Under the pieces are notes generated by a model. That model saw nothing but the letters and a program-made list of their open reading frames with translations, was not told the origin of the DNA and ran no database searches. The position numbers and the translations under genes are program-made. Of a DNA stretch of 64,000 nt, positions 33,821-44,462 are shown in pieces; position 1 is the first letter of the stretch, and each line of letters begins with the position of its first letter. The stretch is taken from positions 2,666,001 to 2,730,000 of the forward strand of contig JABYQQ010000004.1 in assembly GCA_022605405.1 (NCBI GenBank), given 5' to 3'. This DNA comes from Earliella scabrosa (Eukaryota > Basidiomycota > Agaricomycetes > Polyporales > Polyporaceae).

Positions 33821-34826
33821 CGTCGTGTAAGTTTCGCGTTGCGAATAGGGAGAGGATGGAGAGGAGGAGATGGTGGCGGGAAGGAGGATGGCGCGTGTCC
33901 CTCCGACGAGACGCGACCGTGACACGAGAACGCGTTACGTCACGATGAGACGCGTGCTCATGACCGTGACACTCCTCCTTCCGAGCTTCTCCTGATTGCG
34001 CTGCCAGGTAGCTGCCAGGGTGTTTGCGCAAGAGACACAGATATGTGCATAGCGCGTGTCGTTGGCGCGATGGGGGGACACTCAATCAGGGATTAAGTTG
34101 GTCCATCTGAGGGTTACCATTTTTTGCAGTGTGCACCCACAGCCCAGTTCGCGTACTATGCGAACTGTCTCTTGAGAACTCAAATGAGGCGGTATTGCGT
34201 CGCGTGTCGGATGCCAATCGCCAATCATTAATTGAAAGAAAGTGACACATCTTAACCAATGCCGTCGGTACTTCAACTCGGAAACGTCAAGATGCTACGA
34301 GACGACGCCACAAGCATCGACCCCCGCTCGAACAGAAAGCAAGATGGACATACCATAGCCACAACAGCGAAGCTTAGCTCAGATTCAAGACCCACGAGCA
34401 TATCGGCGTCGATGTGTTTTGCATGATCATTTAGTGCTCGAGAGAGAGAGGAGCCACAGTAAAACCTACAAGGGGGTCGCGCGTACACTACACAGTATAA
34501 ATAAATTAAGAATACTCGTAGTAGAAGTCTGCAACGCAAGCTGAAGGAAGGGTATGTCACAGGAGAGCCCGGGAGGAGCGAAGGGAAGCGGAGACCTAAC
34601 AACCGAAGGGAAGGTCGCTTTACGAGCAACGAAAGCCCGAGGCTGGGCGCGCCGAGAGAAGGCACTCAGCAATGAAGTCCATGCAAAGGCACGCCTACGC
34701 GTGCTCGCTATGTGTACATGGCACCCAGCACGAATAGATAGTCGAAAATACACGGGCGTACGCCGGTCGTGGAGGGGATGGTCGTGGCGCCGAAGGGCGG
34801 CACTCGTGAGAGAGGGAGAGATGGCT
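33821..34826. other. RPA3 promoter and 7TM gene 3' region
   Basis: 33821-34080 is the RPA3 upstream region with the ACGCGT boxes. 34080-34826 is the 3' side of the 7TM gene and holds no recognisable gene; the open frames there lack motifs. Confidence 0.5.
33930..33955. promoter_or_regulatory. Two MluI cell-cycle box (MCB)-like sites
   Basis: ACGCGT occurs at 33930-33935 and 33950-33955, ~110 and ~130 nt upstream of the RPA3 ATG, with a partial ACGCGA at 33911. Spacing of 20 nt puts them on the same helix face. In yeasts such sites bind MBF and drive G1/S expression of replication genes; the use here is inferred. Confidence 0.55.
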
Positions 34827-36200
34827 TTAGTAGTCGGACTTGACGGCGTGCATCGCGAACGAGTCTTTCCGCGCATCGTAGTCGGATACCTGCGAGCGGT
34901 GGATGTCGACACGGAGAGTTCCAGACTCGGTACCGAAGCGTGCTGTGCTGAGCTGCGTAGCGTGCGTGGACTTGTGTGTGGTGAGGTTGCTGTGCGTGAG
35001 CCCAAAGCCGACACGCGCAATGATGAGGAGGGGTGACAAAGTCTGCAAACAGCAGTGAGTACGGTCGGCAGCGAGCCAACTACGAGGATGAGCTTACCGC
35101 AAGCTGGACAACGACGTTGACACCAACCAACGCATCGAGGCCGGTGGCGGCGTTGATGTACAGGATGAAGAGGACGAGGGTCGCACCGGTGAAGAGACCG
35201 CCAGACTCGAGCATCGTGTAGGCAACACCGAGGTATGCGTTGTGGCCGCGCGCATTGACGGTCTGGCGTCCTTGCCACCAGATCTTCCCCGCAATGGCAG
35301 CAGTGACCGAGATGTTCAGGATGAGATCCAGCGACCACGCGGCGAGTCCCCACCGGCGGACGTTTGCATCCTCGATCGATGCGCCCTTGTAGAGGGCCAC
35401 GATGGAGTAGAGAGCCGAGGACGTGTGAAGACCCTCAACGATGAGCTATTAAGAGTTACGTGAGCACCTCTTAAGTGATGACGGAAACAATCAGCACTCA
35501 CCGGCAGGATTGGCACCCTCCAGTCAGCACCAAAGACGGCGTACAACCGCCAGATGAGGACGAGGTCTTGGATGAGAACCTATACGGAGCCATTGTCAGA
35601 CTCTGCCACCGTCCGGGAGGGGGTGTACTGACGTTAAACACGTATAGGAGCTGGCTTGCGAAGACGAGGGTGTCTTGCTGGTTGAGGAAGTAGAAGATTG
35701 AACCCCCGGGCACAGACGTCACAGACTTGTCCGTCAGCGCGATGATGAGCTGTCTCAAGGCTACTGCGACATGCGAGGTTGCGATCACAAACAACAGCAT
35801 CGACGCCGTGAATAGATAACTGTAGACACATTGATAAGTCGCCGAGTGCTGTCATCCCTGTAATATCGCAAACTCACATATGCATGACTGTTCCACGTGT
35901 CTGCTTGAATAGTAACACATACAGCGCTCCGAAGAACACAACCACGCTAGAACCCGAGTGTCAGTGGCAATATCGCGAACAAGGAGCGAGTAGCCTACTT
36001 GATTCCTAGCGCCAGCACGTCAGTCATCCCCCGTGTCATGAGAAGAAAGGACCATGCTCACCGTAGAGCAACGTCTCGATCCAGATAGCAATGAGACTCA
36101 TCCGATCGAGGGCGGGGAGAGCCGCGAGCATCGCGGCCGCGGCCGCGGCCGCCTGCTCTTCGGGGGTGAGGCCAGGCGTGATTGCGTTCGGGTCGGACAT
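34827..36200 (-). CDS. Agaricomycete-type seven-helix membrane protein
   Basis: Seven exons: 36062-36200, 35999-36005, 35878-35946, 35633-35819, 35502-35579, 35098-35445, 34827-35042; phases close at 347 aa. Hydrophobic spans include INVVVFFGALYVLLF, LFTASMLLFVIATSHVAVAL, LIQDLVLIWRLYAVFG, WSLDLILNISVTAAIAG, GATLVLFILYI and LSPLLIIARVGFGL, consistent with about seven helices and a cytosolic tail (THKSTHATQLSTARFGTESG). The N-terminus has an alanine run. Exon 2 is a 7-nt micro-exon (GAATCAA) that supplies GIN at the start of a helix; without it the frame fails. Such proteins are numerous in mushroom genomes, resemble small receptors in topology, and have no known ligand. Confidence 0.85.
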
Positions 36201-38155
36201 GGCGCAAATGCGAAAGAAGGAACGAAATACAGACGGGGAAAAGAGAACGGGGGCAAAGGCACTGAGGCGCAAAGGAGAGAGAAGAAGAGAGAGATGCGTC
36301 TAATAAGACCGGAGGCTTACAACCTACCCCTACGCCGAGCTCGTTCAGTCCGGAGCGGGGCATCTGCGCTAACCCATTCGGTCTGATAACCAGCGCAGGG
36401 GACTGATGCTGACGATAAGCGAGCGTGATTGGGAGGAAAGCGACTGATGGCGGTGTATCTAGAGACTGGTTGCATATGGAAATGCCCTGGAATGTAAGAC
36501 CGCCGGACGGAGTGAGCAGCGTATCATGACTCAAGACAGCTGATTCTGTGAGTTGCTTCTGACAACAAAGTACCAAAAGAGCATGGGGGCCGGCCCTGGA
36601 CAGGAGAGAATCATGATCCTGCGCTCGTTGGTCCTGTTGGGATCATACGGTGATAGGTCCCGTGAAGTGGAGTCAACCGAAACGTCCTCCGCGGGCTAAC
36701 GGAGACCGGTCATGGACGTGACTGAAACGCCGTGCGTAGCGGATGGGAAAACATTTCATTTGGATGAAACGCTTGCTTCAAGCGATGCGACAAGCGAAGA
36801 AGTCATCCGCTGTGCATGTTGACGAAGACTACCGCACCGACCTGGTTATGCACGGCTGCTTCCCACCTGCATCATCGTATCTCTGCAAATCGAAGATGAG
36901 CGGGCTTCTCGTAGAGCAGTCAATGATAGGTGTGCCGCAGCGAGCACACTGCACTGGCCGCCGAACCCATCTCATCCGCGATCTCCGGCGAGGCGCTCGG
37001 GACTGTGACTTGATGTCACGGGCGATGCGGTCTCGGGGTCCTGGTGCTGCCGCATCAGGGATCGACGGGCGTTTCCCATGCCTAGTATGGTTTGCTCGTG
37101 GCGCTCATCCTTGGGCCGGTCAAAGCTCATCATCGACCAGTCATCCATCGACTATCCCTAGCTTGTGCGCCTTCTAGTCCGCTCATCCTCTGATAGGACT
37201 CCAGACAAGCAGGCCATATCAGACATGCATATCCTTCTGCGTTGCGAACTCTGTCTCGGTCTTGGTCCGAGTCCTGACTCCTGGTCGACCACGATCACAG
37301 GCCTCTTGGTGGCGTGGTGAGCGCTGCTCGCCCGCGCCGATCGCGTTTCGCGTACAGCACGCGCCCCGGGACTCGGAGGGAGAAGCTCCCATCAAACTCG
37401 ACTGGAGCATGCCGACCAATCCGTATGGCCTCTGCGCTGCGACGTGCGTCATCCGCACTGCCACCTGTGAAACGCGGATCCCTGCAGGCTGCGGACGCCC
37501 ACCGTGAACGGTGTGAGAGGGTCGACGAGCACTGAAATGTCGCAGCGTGTCCGTTTTCTCGACCAGGGCGAGGTCGGCAGCCCTGTCGACGCATCGTCCC
37601 GGCAACAATTGGTACGCAACGGCGCCCACCCCGCTTCTACTTCAGAACAATTCGGCCGCCGGACGATCTGCGATTCTTTCGGTGGACAAATAGCCCGCGC
37701 CAATGGATCTACAGCCAACGTGGACCTGGTTCAGCACCAGGACAAGTAACAGACCCACAGCCAATCAGCATGAATCAGCATGAGCGTGCCAGGACTGATG
37801 GCTCGTTGCATGTGTACATACATTGCCCTTTCCAAATCGCCGTGCATACCCCATAAGTCCAAGCACAGTCACGGACCCTGCCAAGGGTCATCGCACGTAG
37901 TCCTACGCAGTCCCTGAAACGATGCCGTAACGCGGAAAACGGGCGGTGAGTGTGTGAACATCGACAGAATCTATTCCAAGAGCAACGAGGGTATAGAACG
38001 ATCCCTCTCTAGTACAACAAGTTCCGGGTTCAGTACACAGCGTGAACAGAATACACAACAGAATACAGCGCTAGCACAAGGTAAAGCGAATATAAGTTAT
38101 AACAAATATCGAGCGCTGCATGCAGCCAAGGTCCACAATAGACATATAACGGTAA
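36201..38155. other. Intergenic 2 kb
   Basis: No convincing gene. At 36712 an ATG opens 39 codons of plausible composition (GKTFHLDETLASSDATSEEV) and then stops; it may be chance. The frames around 37220-37720 on the minus strand overlap in all phases and show no domain. Confidence 0.4.
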
Positions 38156-40225
38156 TCATGAACGAGAGTGGATGTGGTCGGAGGCCATCTGCCGGAGCAT
38201 ACGTTTGTCAACTTTGCCGTTACTGCAGTCGAGAGTCAGCGTCGCCGTAGATAGAATAGAGGGTGAGACACGTACGGCGTCATTGGCAATTGCGGCAGCG
38301 CGCACACTTTCGTGGGCACGGCGTAGTACGGGAGCAGTTTGCTGGCCGACGCGCGGATGGTGTCCAAGCACACGTTTTGCGGCTCCACGAAGGCGACGAG
38401 CTCCTGCTCAACGAGCAGGGCGACAGCCATGTTGACACCGGGCGCGGAAGAAAGCACCGCGGTCACGCCGTCAAGCTCGACGCGGAACCCCTGAAATAGC
38501 CCCGGTATCAGCTACCTCCGTAATACCAATACAATCGCAAGGGGGAAGTACCGACCTTGACCTTGACCTGCTCGTCCACCCGGCCGAAGTGCTCCAGACT
38601 TCCGTCCGGCAGCATCCGACCGAGATCGCCAGTGTTGAACATGACGCTGCTGTGTAGTCGTCGGTATTCGTCAGCTCTGTAACCGCCGCCAGAGAAGCGG
38701 AGAGCGGACTAACCCATCATCGGTGAACGGGTCGGGAAGGTACCGCGACGAGGTGAGGTCGGGCAAGTTCACGTAGCCAGCCGACACGCCGAGGCCACCG
38801 GCCCACATCACGCCGACCTCGCCGAGGGGTACGGGTTGCATATCCTCGTTGAGGACGTAAACGTTGTTGTTCGGCGTGGGGCGTCCAATGGTAAGCGGCT
38901 GACCGATGACATGGCGGTGCACGGTGTTGACGATAGTCGTCTATCAGACAGGCAAAGTTAGCGTCAGGCCTGCGGAAGGACCACAAGAAACGTGGAGGTA
39001 CCTCAGTCGGGCCGCAGCAGTTGTGAAACGCGACGCCCGCTCGCGCCCAGCGATCGGCGAGCTGAACAGAGCAAGGCTCCCCAGCGGTAGCGGCAATACG
39101 GATGTTCGGGTACTGGGCAGGGTCGTAAGCCGCGAGGATGGACGGCGTGGAGATCACGACGTCGACGGAAGCGAGGCATTTCCGCCAGTCTTCCGCCTTT
39201 GATCCACGCAGCACAACCGTGCAGCCGTTCATGAGGCTGCCGAGCACCTCCCACGCACACATGTCGAACGCGACGTTCAGGAGCTGCGCGACCCGCATGC
39301 CTGGGCGCATGCCAATGTTGCCAGGCTTGTGGCAGAGCACTAGCAGCGAAGTTAGCGGTCAGAACTCGATCAAACGGCGCGCAAAAATTCCTCAAAGGAC
39401 ACTCACAGTTGGTAACGTTGCTGTGGGTGACCATCACGCCTTTAGGTTTACCAGTCGTACCTGCAGAGACACCCGGTCAGTAACATGCTTGCGATACGCT
39501 TGACGATGGGACAAAATGAACGCACCGGAAGTATAAATAATATATGCAACATCTTCCGGCTCAGTCATGTCGACGACAGAGGGTCGCTTCGTCTTGAGTC
39601 GTGCCTCCACGATGGCATCCTCAAGACAGATGACGGTGCGGTGTCCGTGCTGGGCGGGACGGCCGACGAAAGGCGCCGACGCCAAAACCACGAGAGGCGC
39701 AGCGTCGCTCAGCACGTGGCCAAGGATGCCATCGGTTGCGACGCCACCATCGAGCGGGACATATGTTCCACCGGCTTTGAGGACGGCGAGAATACCGACG
39801 ACCATGCCAATGCTGCGCTTCACTAAGAGACAGACGCTGACACCAGGCTTGACGCCGATCGCGCGAAGGCGCGCAGCGAGATGGTGCGAGACATTGTCGA
39901 GCTCGGCGTAGGTGATGCGCTCTCCCTGGTGCTCAGCGGCGATGGCGTGCGGCTGAGTGATGGCGTGGTACCGGAAGGCGTGGTGAACGGCGACGAAAGC
40001 GGTCGGAAGGACGGCGCCGAAACTAATAGAGGGCTCAAGGAGTGGAGGAGGACTCTGCACGGGCGGCGGAGGCGCGACCTGCTTCGCAGGGAAAGTGAAG
40101 CTCGTGAAAGGAGCGTTTGAGAGCTTCGCAGATACGGGCGAGAGGATGGACGCGAGCTTTGCCGAGGTAGGCGAGTGAAGGACGGTCACCTGGAGAGGCA
40201 GATCGGTGAGGAGAGCGGGGGCCAT
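38156..40225 (-). CDS. Stand-alone adenylation-domain protein (NRPS-like A domain)
   Basis: Seven exons: 39526-40225, 39407-39460, 39002-39339, 38714-38940, 38556-38649, 38276-38490, 38156-38222; phases close at 564 aa. Core motifs in order: A2 LKAGGTYVPLD, A3 YIIYTSGTTGKPKGV, A4 FDMCAWEVL, A5 NCCGPTE (Tyr of the usual NxYGPTE is Cys), A7 NTGDLG, A8 GRVDEQVKVKGFRVEL and A10 lysine in NGKVDK. It should activate a carboxylic or amino acid as acyl-AMP; Asp in FDMCAWE is the residue that pairs with an alpha-amino group in amino-acid-specific A domains. The gene ends ~14 residues after A10, so there is no carrier, condensation or reductase domain. It therefore needs a partner carrier protein or works as a free ligase. 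N-terminal ~70 residues are Pro-rich. Confidence 0.88.
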
Positions 40226-41429
40226 GCTGTAAGAAGTGTCAAGGGGGTATGGCACGTCGGTCTGGGAAGGCTGGTCGAAGTGAGAACAAGAAGCAGCAAT
40301 CCGGGCGCGACGCGGGAGAAGAGGAGGAAATCCCGAAGAACTAAAGTCGAAGGAGGAGTACTTTATGGTAGTGGTAGAAGGAAGAGAGAGAGGAATGTGG
40401 ATCAGAGCATGCGCCCAATGGAAAAGTCGATAGCGGTGCCGAGATCGCAAGGCAGCAGAAGCATGCGCTCCCCGGGTAAAGTCGTGCACAGCTATGATGC
40501 TATGATGGCATGGGACACTGGGCAGGAGGAGCGGCGACCTTGCCGACCGCGCTCATTCGTGTGCAGATCAGGATCAGCATCAATCTTTGAGTTGGCACTT
40601 ATCTTCGTCACGCTGAGAATGGGAAGTGATAACACACCGTCCGCAGTAATACCTAGCATACTGACTCTTCAAGTTCCGTCGACCAAGTAGAGTAAGGATA
40701 CGACTCCCAACGCCCAACTGGGAAGCGCTTCGGTCTCCGGAAGTAGTAGTTGCTGGATGTGCTGCGTGCCCGAGTGTTATAGCCATCTTCTTTTCCACAG
40801 GTGGTTGTTAGGCACGGAGCTGTATGAGCGTCAACGTGAATCCTGAGCGCAGATTGAGCGCAGAGTCCACCGAGTTCTCCGTCCATTGTTCCGAGGGGTG
40901 ATAGCGAGAGGCTAAGTGCCGGTACACGGGGTCCTGCCTTCAGGCGGTCCGCATATCCGTCATGAGGACGTCCTGCAAGTCTTACATAGCCCTCCACGAA
41001 TCCTGCACGCTCTGCCAGCCTCTCGTGCTTGGCCATCCGTCTCCTCGGACCCTGTGAACTCGTGTGTACTAGAGGAACGCAGGTGCACGACAGACCTGCA
41101 GAGGTCTTCACGCATCGCCGCAGAGCGCAGGCCGTCTAGTCAGAGCATGGCTCGTCCTGGCGCATCAACATCAGGATCGGGCCTCGCTCCTGACATCTCC
41201 GACACTATTCCCGGTCGGAAAGTCCCCAGTTCAGGCCTTTTTGGGCGGCCCAGTGATGCACTTGCGTTGCGCGTAACGCTGTAGCCAGTGCACATCCTAT
41301 CCTGGGCTGTCGCCAATCCTCGCCAATCCAGTTCTCTTCCCTCGCAGCGTCAGCAGGTATTTGCGTTGCCCCCCCGGACGCCTCCTCATATACCCTGCCT
41401 TCCTCCAGGCTATCCACTCGTTCCGAAAT
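40226..41429. other. Divergent upstream region of A-domain and hydrolase genes
   Basis: The two genes are transcribed away from each other across 1.2 kb. No gene is recognised in between. Confidence 0.45.
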
Positions 41430-42779
41430 ATGGACACCATGTCCGCTCGACCGACAATCCCCAAGCCCTCCTTCTTCCAGTTTCGCGGCCAACCGTTCAC
41501 CGCCCTCTTCTGCGTCTACCTCTTCCTGTCACTCCTTTTTGTCAAAATTCCATACTGGACGATCCGCTATGCGCTCCCCTCCTGGCGTCCTGTTCGATGG
41601 TCTCTCGGGCGCATGGTCCTGGTGAAGATCTACCGCACCATGATCGACGCGTCGTTCCAGACAACCTTTGGTCCGTTCTGCGTTGATCCCGTGGAGGTTG
41701 AGAAGCGAGGCAAGGCGGAGGAGGATGGGTTGGTGTGGGTGGAACCCGCGCCTGAGCTTATTGTGGGCGAGGTGGCGGAGTGTGCGAAGATCAACGGCGT
41801 GCAGGCAGAGCGCAGGGCGGGTTACTGGTTCGGGAAGCGCGGCCCTGACGGCAAGGCGGGACAGAGGGCCGGTCCCGACGAGAAGGTGATATACTCCTGT
41901 CATGGTGAGTGGTTGTCCGCGGGAGGTTCCATGCCGGCGCTGACAAGCTGCACGCTCCAGGTGGCGGCTTTGTCGTGAGTACTTGTCCGTGACGGTCCCG
42001 ACGACCTGCGAGCGCTAACGCGTGTCTTGTGCTAGTTGGGCTCCGCGCACCCCTCGTTTTCGTCCGGATACATCTGTCGCGAGATGCTCAAGTACGCACG
42101 GGGCTACGAACGCATCTTCCAGATCGAGTACCGTCTCGCCTGGACGACTCCGCTTCCCGAACAGGGCGCTTTCCCCGCCGCACTCGTCGACGCTGTGGCG
42201 GGATACAAGTATCTCGTGAAGGAGCTCGGATTCAAGCCAGAAAACGTCCTAATCATGGGCGAGTCTGCGGGCGGAAACCTCGCCTTCTCCCTCACGCGCT
42301 ACATCTCCCAGATGAACCTCCCTGGTCTTCCCCGTCCTCGCGGCCAGCTCATTCTCTCCCCGACGGCCGATTGGGGCTTCACCAACGTCGGTCCTGGCTC
42401 CGCATTCGAGCGCTACAAAGACAACGACATGGTGCACTCCTTCCTTGCCGGCTTCGCGTCGCGCGCCCTCGTGGGCAGACTCCCCATCGAGGCCGCCTGG
42501 CAGAACTCGTGGATCTCTCCCGGGTCCCTACGCCTCCCGAATCCGAGCGGGCTGCTGAAGGATCTCCCGCCGACGTGCTTGATTGTCGGCGGTGTCGAGA
42601 TGACCGTCGACCCCATGCGGACGCTGCGCGACCGCATTCGTGCCGACAACGGGGAACACATGCTCGTTTACAAGGAGCTCACGTGGGGCACGCACGTCCC
42701 CATGACACACTTCTGGCACGAACCGGAGAAGAGCGAGGGATACACGTTTGCAGCGAAGTGGATCGAGTCGCTCGAGTGA
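41430..42779 (+). CDS. Membrane-anchored alpha/beta hydrolase (hormone-sensitive-lipase family)
   Basis: Exons 41430-41904, 41961-41974 and 42036-42779; phases close at 410 aa. An N-terminal span (FTALFCVYLFLSLLFV) suggests a signal anchor with the catalytic domain behind it. HGGGFVLGSAH is the oxyanion loop of the HSL/hydrolase_3 family, and GESAGG holds the nucleophile. The acid is probably Asp in VEMTVDPMRT and the His is TWGTHVPMTHFW. Fungal relatives hydrolyse acyl esters such as steryl acetates; the substrate here is unknown. The middle exon is 14 nt and encodes the oxyanion glycines (GGGFV), so correct micro-exon splicing is essential for activity. Divergent from the A-domain gene. Confidence 0.88.
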
Positions 42780-44462
42780 GCAGACTCTGCAGAGCGATTC
42801 GGTGGCCGCCCCAGTGGCGCGACCACGCGACAGGCGCGCGTGGGTGCGCCCGCGCACGGTCTGTGTGTACTAGGTGCTCGTGCTGTATCTAGCTTGTTGT
42901 TCCTGGGCTTTGGAATGTACCCTCAGATTGTAACATCGGTTCTCGCATTCTCCGAGCCCTGCATGGGTGGTGCTTGCGACCGTGAGGTCTTCTGTTCGCC
43001 CTGCACCGGTTCTCTCCTGCGTCTTCCATCGTGCGTCTGTACTGAGCTATGTTCTGCGCAAGGTGCCTGAACTGGCAGGGGCATCTCTGATTCCACCGAT
43101 GCCCTTCTTCGCGTTATCATCTCGGTTTGCCCTCTCTGACCAGATCTTCCACGGCGCACGCTGAACATTCGCAAGTTCGAATTCCACCGGGAAGGACTGC
43201 TTCCGGCACACGACCTTACTCTGCGACCCTGCGCTTCCATCTCTACTTGCAGATTCCCCTGGGCTGCAGCGCGCGGCGTCCCCGTCGGGTGAGCTCCTCC
43301 ATGCTGCTATTCAAGCAAGTCGCTGCATTGGAATACGTCGGCAGTACGAACGAAGCGTTGGCACCGTGCCAGCAAAGGATATGCACTGACAAGTGATGGT
43401 GGCAGATTGGCACCGCGGACCCGCAGCCTTCCATGCATCGCTCACACTCGCAGGCTTGGCCGTATCATGTTTTTTGCCACTCGGCCATAGTCGGCCTTTC
43501 GTTGATACCGCCGGCCTGTACCTGCTGGTAGCATGGTGCACGCTCTCGAAATGTTTGTTCCTTGGTTGGTGAGAACATCATAGTGTTCTGAATTGACGAG
43601 CCTGCGGTCATGACACTTGCGATGGGAAAACACTCCTAGGCATTGCATCCGATTGTGCAGTCTTATTCCAGCTCGCTGTCGCACTCCAATATTGGGAGGA
43701 GTCTCGTATGACGGTGCGCGTAGCCTCCTGTGGCCTCTGGTCTTCTCTGAGTCGGCGACTCGGTGATCTATGTACAAGTGATCTGCAGACCGGAGGATGT
43801 GGAGAACGATTGCCGAGCATGATCTGACGATCGTGTAGAATTGTCGAGAACATGCCTGGCCTTCCGCCACGCGTATCTCACTCACCCAGGCAGACCCCAA
43901 GCCCGATAGCCACATTGATGCAATGTCCTCAGTCCTGTCCGCGGATTGAATCCGAATGTCAGTCAGTTGCTTCCTATTGGGTGCTCTGGAAGTGGGTGGT
44001 CAGCCGGGGCAAACAGTTCGAAAACTCTGTACTTGCCTCATAGACTTGACGCTCCGGGAGCGCCATAGGACTAGGAACAAGGCATGGAAAAACCCAATTC
44101 GGTCCATAGGCGTCATCAGTCTTGCTGATGCAATGACGATTCCGGTCCTGACCCTCACCATCTATCATGACCCCAGCGTCGAGCGAGCACCCGCGAGCAC
44201 ATCACGAGCCCTCGGCGCGCACATAGCACACATGCTCTGCATATCCAGGTGAGAACGCAGTGAGAATGCGCGGATGTGTGCGCTGTGTCCGGAATATGAT
44301 ATCGGGGCTTGATATCCGTGCAGCGCCTTTCCGTCACCCTCAGCGGGTCCACCGGTCAAGACTGGAGTCTTCCGCTCAGGCTATTTAAATAGTGATGTTG
44401 ACCTGGCGTACCGATCACTGGGCCATCGCACGATCATACCACTGTCTAATCTCTATAAGACG
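42780..44462. other. Intergenic 1.7 kb
   Basis: Open frames exist on both strands but none shows a domain, signal peptide or intron pattern I can support. The last 80 bases are the BBE-gene promoter. Confidence 0.45.
44382..44391 (+). promoter_or_regulatory. TATA-like element of the FAD oxidase gene
   Basis: TATTTAAATA, 72-81 nt upstream of ATG 44463. The position favours a transcript start near 44415 and therefore ATG 44463 as first AUG. Confidence 0.5.

Noticed and set aside
37219..37718. Minus-strand frames that might be a retroelement remnant
   Set aside because: No RT, protease or integrase motif. All three frames are open for similar lengths, which points to composition.
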